The notes under the pieces are model-generated. The model saw only the letters and a list, made by a program, of their open reading frames with translations. It did no database searches and was not told where the DNA came from. From contig JAICXV010000051.1 of assembly GCA_025934545.1 (NCBI GenBank), positions 1-9,126 of the forward strand: a stretch of DNA of 9,126 nucleotides, in the 5' to 3' direction. Within the stretch, counting starts at the first letter, position 1. The number at the start of each line of letters is the position of its first letter. This document shows, one piece after another, positions 1 through 6,626 of the stretch. This stretch comes from Verrucomicrobiia bacterium. Its GTDB lineage: Bacteria; Verrucomicrobiota; Verrucomicrobiia; Limisphaerales; Palsa-1400. Both the position numbers and the translations under genes were made by a program.

Positions 1-309
1 GAGTTCGAAGGCCTCATCGACGAATTCACCATCATCGAACAGGGCAGCGAACTGTTGACGATGAACGCCGACGACGCCCGCAATCGTTTCAAAAAAATCC
101 GCGCCCGCTTTGCGCAACCTCTGCGCGACGTCGATTTACCCGGTGCGCTAACCCAGAAGGTCAGCGGTCGAGACGTCGAAATCCTCGCCAACGGCAACAG
201 CGATCGGCTCATCGAAACATTGAAATCGTATTCACCCGAAGACCTAAGCGTCGAAGCGTTGACGCTTGAAGAAATCTTCGTTGCCTCAAAAACTTTAAGT
301 CGCGGCTGA
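1..309 (+). CDS. ABC transporter ATP-binding protein, C-terminal fragment (5' truncated by window edge)
   Basis: The reading frame is open from base 1 to a TGA at 307-309, giving about 102 residues, so the gene begins outside the window. The visible part looks like the segment after the Walker B/H-loop core of ABC-2-type exporter ATPases. It starts with a stretch resembling the regulatory 'G-L-I-D-E-F-T-I-I-E-Q-G' strand ('the ... is an inhibitor/tag G' region after the H-loop), then a variable alpha/beta C-terminal region. It ends with the 'LSVEALTLEEIFVA' motif that commonly closes these ATPases. No Walker A, signature or Walker B motif is visible because they lie upstream. The stop is one base before the ATG of the permease gene, so the two are almost certainly co-transcribed and form one transporter. 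The ABC-ATPase identity comes from the C-terminal motif plus the neighbour; the substrate is unknown. Confidence 0.85.
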   Translation, partial: EFEGLIDEFTIIEQGSELLTMNADDARNRFKKIRARFAQPLRDVDLPGALTQKVSGRDVEILANGNSDRLIETLKSYSPEDLSVEALTLEEIFVASKTLSRG

Positions 310-310
310 T

Positions 311-2911
311 ATGAATTCGCTTTTTCGAAAAGAAATCCGGTTGCTCTTTTGGCCATGGGTTGGCGCGGCTTTTGTTGTCTCTGTGCCGGTGTGGATTTAC
401 AGTTCGCAATCAGCATTAATTTGGGACCGGGACGCTGTCGGCGCGATTTCCAGCACGGCATTGCTATCCTACTTCTGTCTGGCCGCCGCAGTTCTGATGC
501 TTGCGTTAACGTCGTTCGGATACGAGTTCACGGCGAAAACGTTCAGCCTGTTTCTTTCCCAGCCGGTGTCGCGGCAAACGTTGTGGCGCATCAAAACCAT
601 CGTGCTCGCCTTTGGCCTGTTGATCGTCGTCGGCCTGCATTTGTTGACGCTTTCATTAGTTCTGCACTCATTTGCTCACGCCGCTCCGCCGGTCATCGTT
701 AACGGCGAATTGCACGATGCGTTTCGCGTTGTGCCGATTATTGCGCTGATTGGATGCGCCGGCGGGCTCTGGACCACCCTCGTCTTTCGAAACATTGCCG
801 CGGCTCTCAGTGTCACGATCATTGCGCCGGTAATTGTCCTCATTTTCGAAGATTGGATGGTCCGACATATCGCGCGCCGCTACGTAGACATGGACATACT
901 TGTTCCGTGGACATTTGTTGCCTATGCAATTGCCGCCTTCGCATTTGCATGGTGGTACTTCTTGCGCGCACAGGATGTGCCGTGGACCGGTGGAACTCTC
1001 TCGTGGTCTGGTCGGCAAAATTTGTTTCTGAAAGGTTTTTCGGCTTTCCGACGATCGGGAAAAATTGCGGCATTCATTCGCAAGGAACTTCAACTTCAAC
1101 AAATCAGCTTTCTGATCGCCGGTTTGGTTTTGCTCTGTCATCTCGGCAGCTTCGTGCTGCGATTACTCGGGTGGGTGCAAAACAGCGGACGCACCGCGCC
1201 AAGTGCTACCGCCTATTTAATTAACAATATCTGGCTGCTTTGGTTGGCCTTGCCTGTGTTAATTGCCAGCAGTGCAGTGGCCGAAGAACGCCGGCTCGGC
1301 ACTCTCGAAGCGCTCCTGACTCAGCCAATTTCCCGTCGTGTGCAACTTCTGATTAAGGTCGTTCTGGTCTTCGCTGCCGGCGTTTTCTTTGGAGCGGTCG
1401 TTCCAGCCCAAATTGAAAAACTCTGGAACTTCGTTGGACCCCATAATGTCTTGAGGTCCTGGATGGGACTTGAGGGCTCACTAAAGATTTCGCTCGGTCT
1501 GACGGCCTGCGCACTGTTTGCCTCGGCCATCAGCCGTCACACCATTGAAGCAATCTGTCTGGCGATTGTGCTGACCCCGCTCGCCGCGACAGGCCTTGGC
1601 TTTATCTCGAGCTATGGTGAGCCGACGGCTTACATCTGCATCGCGCTCGTGACTGCCGTTTCAGTGTGGTTGCTCTGGCGGAATTACCAACGACCACAAT
1701 TGCGCAATGCAGATTCCGCATTTACGTGGAGCGCACTGGCGTGTTCCGCTTTGCTGGGCTGGGGCGGAACGGCCTTTACCTACTACAGAGGCTGGGAACT
1801 TTTTCTTCCGCTTGAGCCAAAGCATCACCAACCAGTCTGGAATCTTACTGATCACGCCAAAATATTTTCCAGCGGCCATGGCCCAATTGCGCTGCTTCCG
1901 GACGGCAGAATTTGGACCGCTCAATACGATGACAAAATGGAACGAGCCGGCAATGGCGACATGGAAGTGACGGATCTTTGGGTGACAAACTCTACATTTA
2001 TCGCCGGCACAAATTGGGTCGACGTCGCTGCAAGCTACCAATCTTATGGAATCAAGAGCGATGGAACTCTTTGGTGGGTCCGTCCAATTTTCCCCCAAAC
2101 GAATCAAAGTGGTGTGAGGTTCTGGAAAACTGAGCCTCCACGCCAAGTCGGCACTGATACCAACTGGAGTTCGGTCGTTGCCGGTAACATGTGGTTTGCC
2201 GCCCTCAAGCGCGATGGCTCGCTATGGGGTTGGGGCCATCTTGGCATCTCGCGCGACGAGCCAAACGGAACAATAAATCTTCCAACTCGACTTTGGAACG
2301 ATTCCGACTGGCTTCGTATTTTCGGCGTAATGGACAAGGCGATTGCAATAAAGCGTGACGGGTCGATTTGGAGTTGGGGACCGGCGTGGACATCGCGACC
2401 GGTTCCGATGTCATTAACCGGCACCAACTGGACATCCTTCGCCGCTCTCTCGCGCGGTGTTTCCGGTGTGCAATTCTTACTCGCGACCCGCAACGATGGC
2501 ACGCTTTGGGAATGTCCCGCCGAATTGAATTCCATTAATGAAATGTACAAAACGTTCAACGCTGGCAAATTCCAACGTGGAATCGGATTTACCGTCTTTG
2601 GTGAGCGATACTTTTTTGCGAATCAACCAACTCAATTGGGCAAGGATACGGATTGGCGTTGCGTTTCGGGTTGGATGTCGGTGGTTGGATTGAAAACCGA
2701 TGGCACGTGGTACCTGGCCGCGCGCAATCCACGCGGCCCCAAACCGAGCCATTACTCAGATTGGCTGGCCGTCTCTCCGCAGTTTGACCCGCTAACGTTG
2801 GCGACAGACGGCACGATAAGTAGTTGGGTTTCTCTTCGCCCATATAATAAATATTTAGCTCCGTCTCACCGTCCGGCCTGGTCCACCAACATCTTCGCCA
2901 CGGCCCGCTAA
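311..2911 (+). CDS. ABC-2 type permease (two fused permease units) with C-terminal RCC1-like repeat domain
   Basis: This 866-residue membrane protein begins at an ATG one base after the upstream ATPase gene; no clear Shine-Dalgarno sequence precedes it. Residues 1-220 form a first ABC-2-like unit with about six hydrophobic segments and the motif '[15 protein letters not shown]' near 81-95. Residues 250-460 form a second unit with the hallmark '[19 protein letters not shown]' at 325-343 and about six more segments. A further hydrophobic helix lies near 472-490. From about 515 to 845 there are seven copies of an 'xDGxxW'-type motif (near 531, 584, 635, 683, 729, 797 and 833). Most are linked by 'T-N/D-W' turns such as GTNW and DTDW, at a usual spacing of about 50 residues. 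This is the pattern of bacterial RCC1-like beta-propeller repeats. An odd helix count would put this domain outside the cytoplasmic membrane (inference). Ordinary ABC-2 permeases are 250-550 residues and lack such a domain. The substrate is unknown. Confidence 0.85.
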   Translation: MNSLFRKEIRLLFWPWVGAAFVVSVPVWIYSSQSALIWDRDAVGAISSTALLSYFCLAAAVLMLALTSFGYEFTAKTFSLFLSQPVSRQTLWRIKTIVLAFGLLIVVGLHLLTLSLVLHSFAHAAPPVIVNGELHDAFRVVPIIALIGCAGGLWTTLVFRNIAAALSVTIIAPVIVLIFEDWMVRHIARRYVDMDILVPWTFVAYAIAAFAFAWWYFLRAQDVPWTGGTLSWSGRQNLFLKGFSAFRRSGKIAAFIRKELQLQQISFLIAGLVLLCHLGSFVLRLLGWVQNSGRTAPSATAYLINNIWLLWLALPVLIASSAVAEERRLGTLEALLTQPISRRVQLLIKVVLVFAAGVFFGAVVPAQIEKLWNFVGPHNVLRSWMGLEGSLKISLGLTACALFASAISRHTIEAICLAIVLTPLAATGLGFISSYGEPTAYICIALVTAVSVWLLWRNYQRPQLRNADSAFTWSALACSALLGWGGTAFTYYRGWELFLPLEPKHHQPVWNLTDHAKIFSSGHGPIALLPDGRIWTAQYDDKMERAGNGDMEVTDLWVTNSTFIAGTNWVDVAASYQSYGIKSDGTLWWVRPIFPQTNQSGVRFWKTEPPRQVGTDTNWSSVVAGNMWFAALKRDGSLWGWGHLGISRDEPNGTINLPTRLWNDSDWLRIFGVMDKAIAIKRDGSIWSWGPAWTSRPVPMSLTGTNWTSFAALSRGVSGVQFLLATRNDGTLWECPAELNSINEMYKTFNAGKFQRGIGFTVFGERYFFANQPTQLGKDTDWRCVSGWMSVVGLKTDGTWYLAARNPRGPKPSHYSDWLAVSPQFDPLTLATDGTISSWVSLRPYNKYLAPSHRPAWSTNIFATAR

Positions 2912-3009
2912 ACGTCGCCTTGTCGAAATCAGTGTCCCGTCCGTGGCTGGAGGCAGCGTTTAACTGCACACTCGCCTTTCGACAATCCGGCGATTATGTT
3001 GCCCTTTCT
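2912..3009. other. 98-base leader between the ABC permease gene and thiG
   Basis: This gap exists if thiG starts at the GTG at 3010. It contains a perfect 9-base inverted repeat, TTGTCGAAA at 2920-2928 and TTTCGACAA at 2977-2985, with 48 bases between the arms, and a GGAGG at 2949-2953 that has no in-frame start at normal spacing. I looked for the THI-box (TPP riboswitch) landmarks CTGAGA and a purine-rich ACCTGATCTGG-like block and did not see them. The frame is open from a TTG at 2920, so the region could instead be an N-terminal extension of ThiG, but those residues do not resemble the family. Confidence 0.4.
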
Positions 3010-3789
3010 GTGACAAAACCGCTCGTCATCGCCGGCCGCCAAATCAGGTCCCGACTTTTCCTGGGCACCGGCAAGTTTTCCGCGCCGGAAATGATGCGTG
3101 ACGCCCTCGAAGCCAGTGGCGCCGAGATCGTTACCGTCGCCCTCCGCCGTGCCGATCTTTCCGGCAAAGGCGATCCGTTCGCCAACATCCTCGAGTTCAT
3201 AGATCCAAAGCGGTTCCTGATTTTGCCGAACACGAGCGGCGCAATGAACGCCGAAGAAGCCGTCCGCCTCGCCAAACTCGCGCGCGCCGCCGGTTTGCCG
3301 AACTGGGTCAAACTCGAAATCCATCCCGACCCGCGTTATCTCTTACCTGATCCAGTCGAGACCTTGAAAGCCGCCGAGATTCTGGTTAAAGACAATTTTG
3401 TGGTCCTGCCATATATCAACGCCGACCCCGTGTTGGCCAAACGCCTTCAAGAGGTGGGCACTGCCACCGTTATGCCGCTTGGTTCGCCAATCGGTTCCAA
3501 TCGGGGTCTCGAAACTCGCGATCAACTCCGCATCATCATCGAGCAAGCGACCGTTCCTGTGGTCATCGATGCCGGGATTGGCGCACCAAGTCACGCCGCT
3601 GAAGCCATGGAAATGGGCGCCGACGCCGCGCTCGTCAACACCGCCATCGCCATCGCCAATGATCCTTGCCGCATGGCCCGTGCGTTCGCAGCCGCAGTCC
3701 AATGTGGACGCGATGCCTACGAAGGCGGTTTGCCCGCCGCACAACTCAACGCCGCACCAACCAGCCCGCTAACCGCTTTCCTCCAATGA
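3010..3789 (+). CDS. thiG: Thiazole synthase ThiG
   Basis: ThiG is a cytoplasmic TIM-barrel enzyme that forms the thiazole phosphate moiety of thiamine from 1-deoxy-D-xylulose 5-phosphate, a glycine- or tyrosine-derived imine and the ThiS thiocarboxylate. The 259-residue product matches the family from '[18 protein letters not shown]' onward. It contains '[21 protein letters not shown]' (72-92), '[10 protein letters not shown]' (98-107) with the expected Schiff-base lysine at K101, '[16 protein letters not shown]' and '[17 protein letters not shown]' (phosphate loop). It also has '[33 protein letters not shown]', and it ends with 'TSPLTAFLQ' as in the E. coli protein. I chose the GTG at 3010 because it gives the usual 255-260 residue length; an in-frame TTG at 2920 would add 30 unrelated residues. 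No thiS, thiF or thiH lies beside it, so the sulfur carrier must be encoded elsewhere. The stop overlaps the next ATG. Confidence 0.95.
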   Translation: MTKPLVIAGRQIRSRLFLGTGKFSAPEMMRDALEASGAEIVTVALRRADLSGKGDPFANILEFIDPKRFLILPNTSGAMNAEEAVRLAKLARAAGLPNWVKLEIHPDPRYLLPDPVETLKAAEILVKDNFVVLPYINADPVLAKRLQEVGTATVMPLGSPIGSNRGLETRDQLRIIIEQATVPVVIDAGIGAPSHAAEAMEMGADAALVNTAIAIANDPCRMARAFAAAVQCGRDAYEGGLPAAQLNAAPTSPLTAFLQ

Positions 3790-4817
3790 AAAAAAAGCGA
3801 GCCGATTTCACACGTTACGTGACGTCGAAGAGAGTCCGCGAACTTCTCGATGCCGCAACGCGCACACGCATCCATGTCCTCGGCGACGTCATGCTCGACC
3901 AATTTGTCTGGGGAAAAGTCGGTCGCATTTCGCCGGAAGCGCCCGTGCCCGTCGTTGAATTCAGTCACGAAAGTTTCATTCCGGGCGGCGCGGCCAACGT
4001 CGCTCGCAACCTCGCCGACCTCAAAGTTTCCACCTCCATTCTCGGCGCGGTTGGTTATGACGATGCCGCCGCAAAATTGAAAGACCTCTTGCGCAGCGGT
4101 CACATTGGTTGCACCGGTTTAGTTTCGCACAACGGGCGAGAAACTAGCGTCAAGACGCGCATCGTTGCCCATCGCCAGCAAGTCGTCCGCATCGACCGCG
4201 AAACGCGCGGCGACATCGCGGCGCAAGTCACCGAACAACTCATTGCCCAACTCGAACGCGATTTAAAACGGGCCGACGCGCTGATCATCGGCGATTACGC
4301 CAAGGGCACCGTCACGCAACGTCTCCTCGACGCCGCCCGCCATCTCTGCCACAAGCGCGGCGTCTGGCTCAGCGTCGATCCGAAGCCCTCGCACAAACTC
4401 GATCTCAGCGGCGTCTCGTTGCTCACGCCGAATCGTAAAGAAGCCTTCGAGCTCGCCGGCATGGTCGACGACGACCCGCACGACATTCCATCGCAAGACA
4501 CCGCGTTGATTGGCGTCGCCGACCAACTCTTGCGCGAACTCAAACCCGCGTTGCTCCTCATCACGCTCGGCGAACACGGTTTGCTCTTGTGTCAGCGCGG
4601 CCAAAAGCCATTTCACATTCCGACCGTTGCACAGGAAGTGTTCGACGTTTCGGGTGCAGGCGACACCGTTATTGCATCATTCACTATCGCCATTGCCGCC
4701 GGCGCATCACCGGTCGAAGCTGCCATATTTTCAAACCACGCCGCCGGCGTCGTCGTCGGCAAAATCGGCACCGCGACTGTGCAACCGGAGGAATTGCTCG
4801 CCAGTTTCCAATGGTAG
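3786..4817 (+). CDS. hldA: D-glycero-beta-D-manno-heptose-7-phosphate kinase (HldE/RfaE kinase-only form, PfkB family)
   Basis: This cytoplasmic ribokinase-fold enzyme phosphorylates heptose 7-phosphate at C1 on the route to ADP-heptose for the LPS inner core. The 343 residues align with the N-terminal half of bifunctional HldE. They include '[28 protein letters not shown]' (31-58), '[14 protein letters not shown]' (66-79), 'DYAKG' (170-174), 'VDPK' (197-200) and '[12 protein letters not shown]' (212-223). They also include '[19 protein letters not shown]' (279-297) with the catalytic GAGD, and '[17 protein letters not shown]' (316-332). The C-terminal nucleotidyltransferase domain of HldE is absent, so a separate HldC-type enzyme is expected elsewhere. 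The frame runs upstream to 3666, but that stretch lies inside thiG, so I chose the ATG at 3786, which overlaps the thiG stop as ATGA and indicates translational coupling. No Shine-Dalgarno sequence is apparent. A related sugar kinase specificity cannot be excluded. The symbol hldA is used for the kinase-only form. Confidence 0.9.
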   Translation: MKKKRADFTRYVTSKRVRELLDAATRTRIHVLGDVMLDQFVWGKVGRISPEAPVPVVEFSHESFIPGGAANVARNLADLKVSTSILGAVGYDDAAAKLKDLLRSGHIGCTGLVSHNGRETSVKTRIVAHRQQVVRIDRETRGDIAAQVTEQLIAQLERDLKRADALIIGDYAKGTVTQRLLDAARHLCHKRGVWLSVDPKPSHKLDLSGVSLLTPNRKEAFELAGMVDDDPHDIPSQDTALIGVADQLLRELKPALLLITLGEHGLLLCQRGQKPFHIPTVAQEVFDVSGAGDTVIASFTIAIAAGASPVEAAIFSNHAAGVVVGKIGTATVQPEELLASFQW

Positions 4818-4913
4818 AATATCTAACAGGAGCGCGGACTTTAGTCCGCTTCAGGCGCGCGATACAACTCGCTTTGGAGTTGAAGCGGACTGAAGTCCGC
4901 GCTCCGTAGAATA
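4814..4913. repeat. Palindromic intergenic repeat element with flanking 8-base direct repeat
   Basis: The arms 4829-4853 and 4881-4905 are reverse complements over 25 positions with a single mismatch (T4842/G4892), which pairs as G.U in RNA. The loop is the 27 bases 4854-4880 and itself contains CAACTC/GAGTTG (4865-4870 and 4877-4882). Each arm is also a small palindrome: GCGGACT-TT-AGTCCGC at 4834-4849 and GCGGACT-GA-AGTCCGC at 4885-4900. The direct repeat GTAGAATA occurs at 4814-4821, overlapping the kinase TAG stop, and at 4906-4913, immediately after the right arm. Seven bases separate the left copy from the stem. Nested palindromes of this kind are typical of REP/BIME-like or MITE-like elements. 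As RNA the stem could mark the end of the thiG-kinase transcript or stabilise it, but no T-run follows, so it is not a standard intrinsic terminator. Confidence 0.85.
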
Positions 4914-4924
4914 CGTAGAACGCA

Positions 4925-5698
4925 ATGAGCACCAGGAAAATTACCGCCGCCGACATTCGCGCCATGAAAGGTCGCGAACGCATCGCCGCGCTCACTGCCT
5001 ACGATTTTCCGATGGCGCGCGTCGTGGATCAGTCCGGCATCCCGCTCATCCTTGTTGGCGATTCCCTCGGCATGGTCGTGCTCGGTTATCCCGACACAAC
5101 CCATGTCACGCAAGGTGAAATGGAACATCACGTTCGCGCCGCTGCTCGCGCCAAACCCAATGGCCTTCTTGTCGCCGACATGCCATTTCACAGCTACGAA
5201 ACCGTTAATGACGCGGTGAAAAATGCGAACGCCCTCGTCGAAGCTGGTGCGGAAGCCGTCAAAGCCGAAGGCGGGCGCAACATCCTGCCGCAAGTCAACG
5301 CGATCATCGCCGCTGAGATTCCTTTCCTAGGCCATCTCGGAATGTTGCCCCAACACGTCCTCGAAGAAGGCGGCTACTACATTAAAGGCAAACGCGAATC
5401 CGAACGCCAGGAATTGCTCGCCGACGCCCAGGCCCTCGCCGACGCCGGCGCATTCGCTGTCGTGCTTGAACTGGTGACCGGCCCTGTTGCTGCGGAAATA
5501 ACGCAACGCATTCCGATTCCTACCATCGGCATCGGCTCCGGCCACGGTTGCGATGGTGAAATTCTCGTGACCACAGATTTAATCGGCACCTCGCCCGATT
5601 ACATTCCCAAACACGTGAAAAATAACGCGCACCTGGGAGACCAGATGCGCGTTGCGATAACGGATTGGAAGAACAGCGTGCTAAACTTTAGAAAATAA
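4925..5698 (+). CDS. panB: 3-methyl-2-oxobutanoate hydroxymethyltransferase (ketopantoate hydroxymethyltransferase)
   Basis: PanB transfers a hydroxymethyl group from 5,10-methylene-tetrahydrofolate to 2-oxoisovalerate, the first committed step to pantothenate and CoA; it is a cytoplasmic TIM-barrel enzyme. The 257 residues match the usual length of about 260. Visible motifs are 'ALTAYDFPMARVVD' (22-35), 'LVGDSLGMVVLGYPDTTHVT' (43-62), 'DMPFHSYE' (85-92) and 'AVKAEGG' (111-117). Further on are 'GHLGMLPQ' (136-143), 'GGYYIKGK' (149-156), 'FAVVLELV' (177-184) and 'IPTIGIGSGHGCDGEILVTTD'. The metal ligands expected from E. coli PanB (D45, D84, E114) fall at D46, D85 and E115, and the catalytic E181 at E182. 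The leucine in the usual 'KLEGG' is alanine here. The ATG at 4925 follows a 107-base gap largely filled by the palindromic repeat, so panB may have its own promoter. Its last 18 bases overlap the 3' end of the opposite-strand gene. Confidence 0.96.
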   Translation: MSTRKITAADIRAMKGRERIAALTAYDFPMARVVDQSGIPLILVGDSLGMVVLGYPDTTHVTQGEMEHHVRAAARAKPNGLLVADMPFHSYETVNDAVKNANALVEAGAEAVKAEGGRNILPQVNAIIAAEIPFLGHLGMLPQHVLEEGGYYIKGKRESERQELLADAQALADAGAFAVVLELVTGPVAAEITQRIPIPTIGIGSGHGCDGEILVTTDLIGTSPDYIPKHVKNNAHLGDQMRVAITDWKNSVLNFRK

Positions 5699-6460
5699 TT
5701 TCTGGAGCAGCGTTCCTCTGTGGTGATGCGCTTCAAGTTTATCGATCTTCTTTTCCAGGCGCTTGGCCAACTTGTCGGCTCCCTCGTCCTCGCTCTTGCT
5801 TGAAATGCGCTTCTTCAAAATTCGGCCACCGAGATAACCGCTGGCCAGCCCCATCGCCAGAGTCCGCATTGGGTGACCGCTGACATGACGCGCCACGGCG
5901 TGACCGAGATGCGCGCGTTCGCGCAGTTCCGCCGTCGTGCGTTGGACTTCGTGCCGCGTTTGTTCGAAGCGTTTGCGAAGTTCCTCCGCGGTTTCTTTAT
6001 GGTCGCCGTTATGCGCTTTGGCCTTTTTATCTTTAACTTCCACTTTCGGCAGAGCGGGTTTGCCGGCCAATTCGCGCATCGTATCGATTGTTTGTTGCGG
6101 CGCGAGCTCCTTCGCGTTGAACGCACTGATGCCCTTCATCAGGAATGCCACCCCGACGATAACAACGAGAATTCCCATGCCGCCAATGCCAGCCGCGTAC
6201 GAAAGCCCTGTGTCCCAGCCGAGTTTTGTGAAGCCATAACCAGCGACCACACCGATACCGATGAACAACAATTCCGCGCCGATCAGCGCGACCACGCCGC
6301 CCGCCGCGGCGAAAATGGCATTGCGCATCATTTTCGAGACCTTTTCCATGATCTCGGCTTTGGCGAGTTGAATTTCCTGACGAATTAATCTCATCACTTC
6401 CTGCCGCAAATGGCCGATGAGTCCGAAGAACGAAGATCTGTGGGTTGTTTCAGTTTCCAT
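5681..6460 (-). CDS. Membrane protein: putative holin-X-like (phage holin family) with DUF3618/DUF883-like tail
   Basis: The 259-residue product starts with an amphipathic, charged stretch 'LIGHLRQEVMRLIRQEIQLAKAEIMEK' (15-40). Two membrane segments follow near 48-76 and 87-110. This is the layout of the actinobacterial holin-X / 'phage holin family' proteins, which are usually chromosomal envelope proteins rather than lysis genes. A lysine-rich linker (133-156) leads to 'AEELRKRFEQTRHEVQRTTAELRERA' (158-183), which resembles the DUF3618 signature. Next comes a glycine-rich hydrophobic stretch 'GHPMRTLAMGLASGYLGGRILKK' (195-217) resembling the membrane anchor of DUF883/ElaB-YqjD proteins, and then a charged, probably coiled-coil end. 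I chose the ATG at 6460 because AGGAGG lies 6 bases upstream; the frame reaches another ATG at 6478 that lacks this. The 3' end overlaps panB tail to tail. The function is not established. The family assignments are from memory of signatures, and ribosome-associated or stress roles of YqjD-like anchors are only an analogy. Confidence 0.8.
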   Translation of the reverse strand: METETTHRSSFFGLIGHLRQEVMRLIRQEIQLAKAEIMEKVSKMMRNAIFAAAGGVVALIGAELLFIGIGVVAGYGFTKLGWDTGLSYAAGIGGMGILVVIVGVAFLMKGISAFNAKELAPQQTIDTMRELAGKPALPKVEVKDKKAKAHNGDHKETAEELRKRFEQTRHEVQRTTAELRERAHLGHAVARHVSGHPMRTLAMGLASGYLGGRILKKRISSKSEDEGADKLAKRLEKKIDKLEAHHHRGTLLQKLFSKV

Positions 6461-6466
6461 AAAAAG

Positions 6467-6472
6467 CCTCCT
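6467..6472 (-). promoter_or_regulatory. Shine-Dalgarno AGGAGG deciding the start of the holin-X-like gene
   Basis: On the minus strand AGGAGG is followed by CTTTTT and the ATG at 6460, a consensus ribosome binding site at a 6-base spacing. It rules in favour of the ATG at 6460 over the in-frame ATG at 6478, which lies upstream of this site. Most other genes in the window lack a comparable site. Confidence 0.85.
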
Positions 6473-6612
6473 AAACAACCCTCACGCGAAAATGGCCTTT
6501 TTTCAAGGAAGCGAACAACGGAAACGGAATCGGTAAATACCGGATTAAAGGAAGGGGTAGCGCCTGACCGGTTTTTCAACGAAGTGTGCCCGCAAAGACG
6601 TATTAAATTGCA
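6473..6612. other. Divergent intergenic control region between the holin-X-like and YihY genes
   Basis: These bases lie between the two ribosome binding sites and must hold the promoters for both divergent genes unless YihY is read from further upstream. An imperfect inverted repeat, CGGTA-AA-TACCG at 6531-6542, is extended by AATC/GATT when one G is bulged, and could be an operator. A TATTAA at 6601-6606 is a possible -10 box for the + strand gene, but no well-spaced -35 is evident. Neither site is strong, and no RNA gene or open frame of interest was found. Confidence 0.35.
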
Positions 6613-6619
6613 AAGGGGG
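6613..6619 (+). promoter_or_regulatory. Shine-Dalgarno AAGGGGG for the YihY-family gene
   Basis: AAGGGGG ends 7 bases before the ATG at 6627, which fits a functional ribosome binding site. It supports 6627 as the start of the YihY/BrkB-family gene. Confidence 0.7.
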
Positions 6620-6626
6620 CGGACCT

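Noticed and set aside
668..1141. Minus-strand open frame of 157 codons inside the permease gene
   Set aside because: It lies wholly within a strongly supported permease unit and its translation shows no domain-like pattern.
2920..3009. TTG at 2920 as the thiG start, giving 289 residues
   Set aside because: The added 30 residues do not resemble ThiG proteins, and the GTG at 3010 gives the normal length with the family-typical opening. It remains possible but less likely.
2912..3009. TPP riboswitch upstream of thiG
   Set aside because: The gap is only 98 bases and the conserved THI-box elements (CTGAGA and the second conserved block) are not seen.
4829..4905. Intrinsic (Rho-independent) terminator
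   Set aside because: The stem is strong but is followed by CGTAGAATAC rather than a T-run on either strand. It fits a repeat element better.
4841..5293. Opposite-strand open frame of 150 codons through the 5' half of panB and the repeat
   Set aside because: It is a shadow of panB. Its start or end falls in the palindromic repeat, and the peptide contains the repeat translation ('SADFSPLQ'-like), a common false-protein signature of such repeats.
5873..6388. Plus-strand open frame of 171 codons inside the holin-X-like gene
   Set aside because: The minus-strand frame has a consensus ribosome binding site, coherent membrane topology and recognisable motifs. The plus-strand translation is rich in C, R and H and lacks any recognisable motif.
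5681..6460. Prophage lysis holin
   Set aside because: Despite the family name, there are no endolysin, capsid, tail or integrase genes around it; the neighbours are housekeeping genes. The extended basic C-terminal half is unlike a lysis holin.
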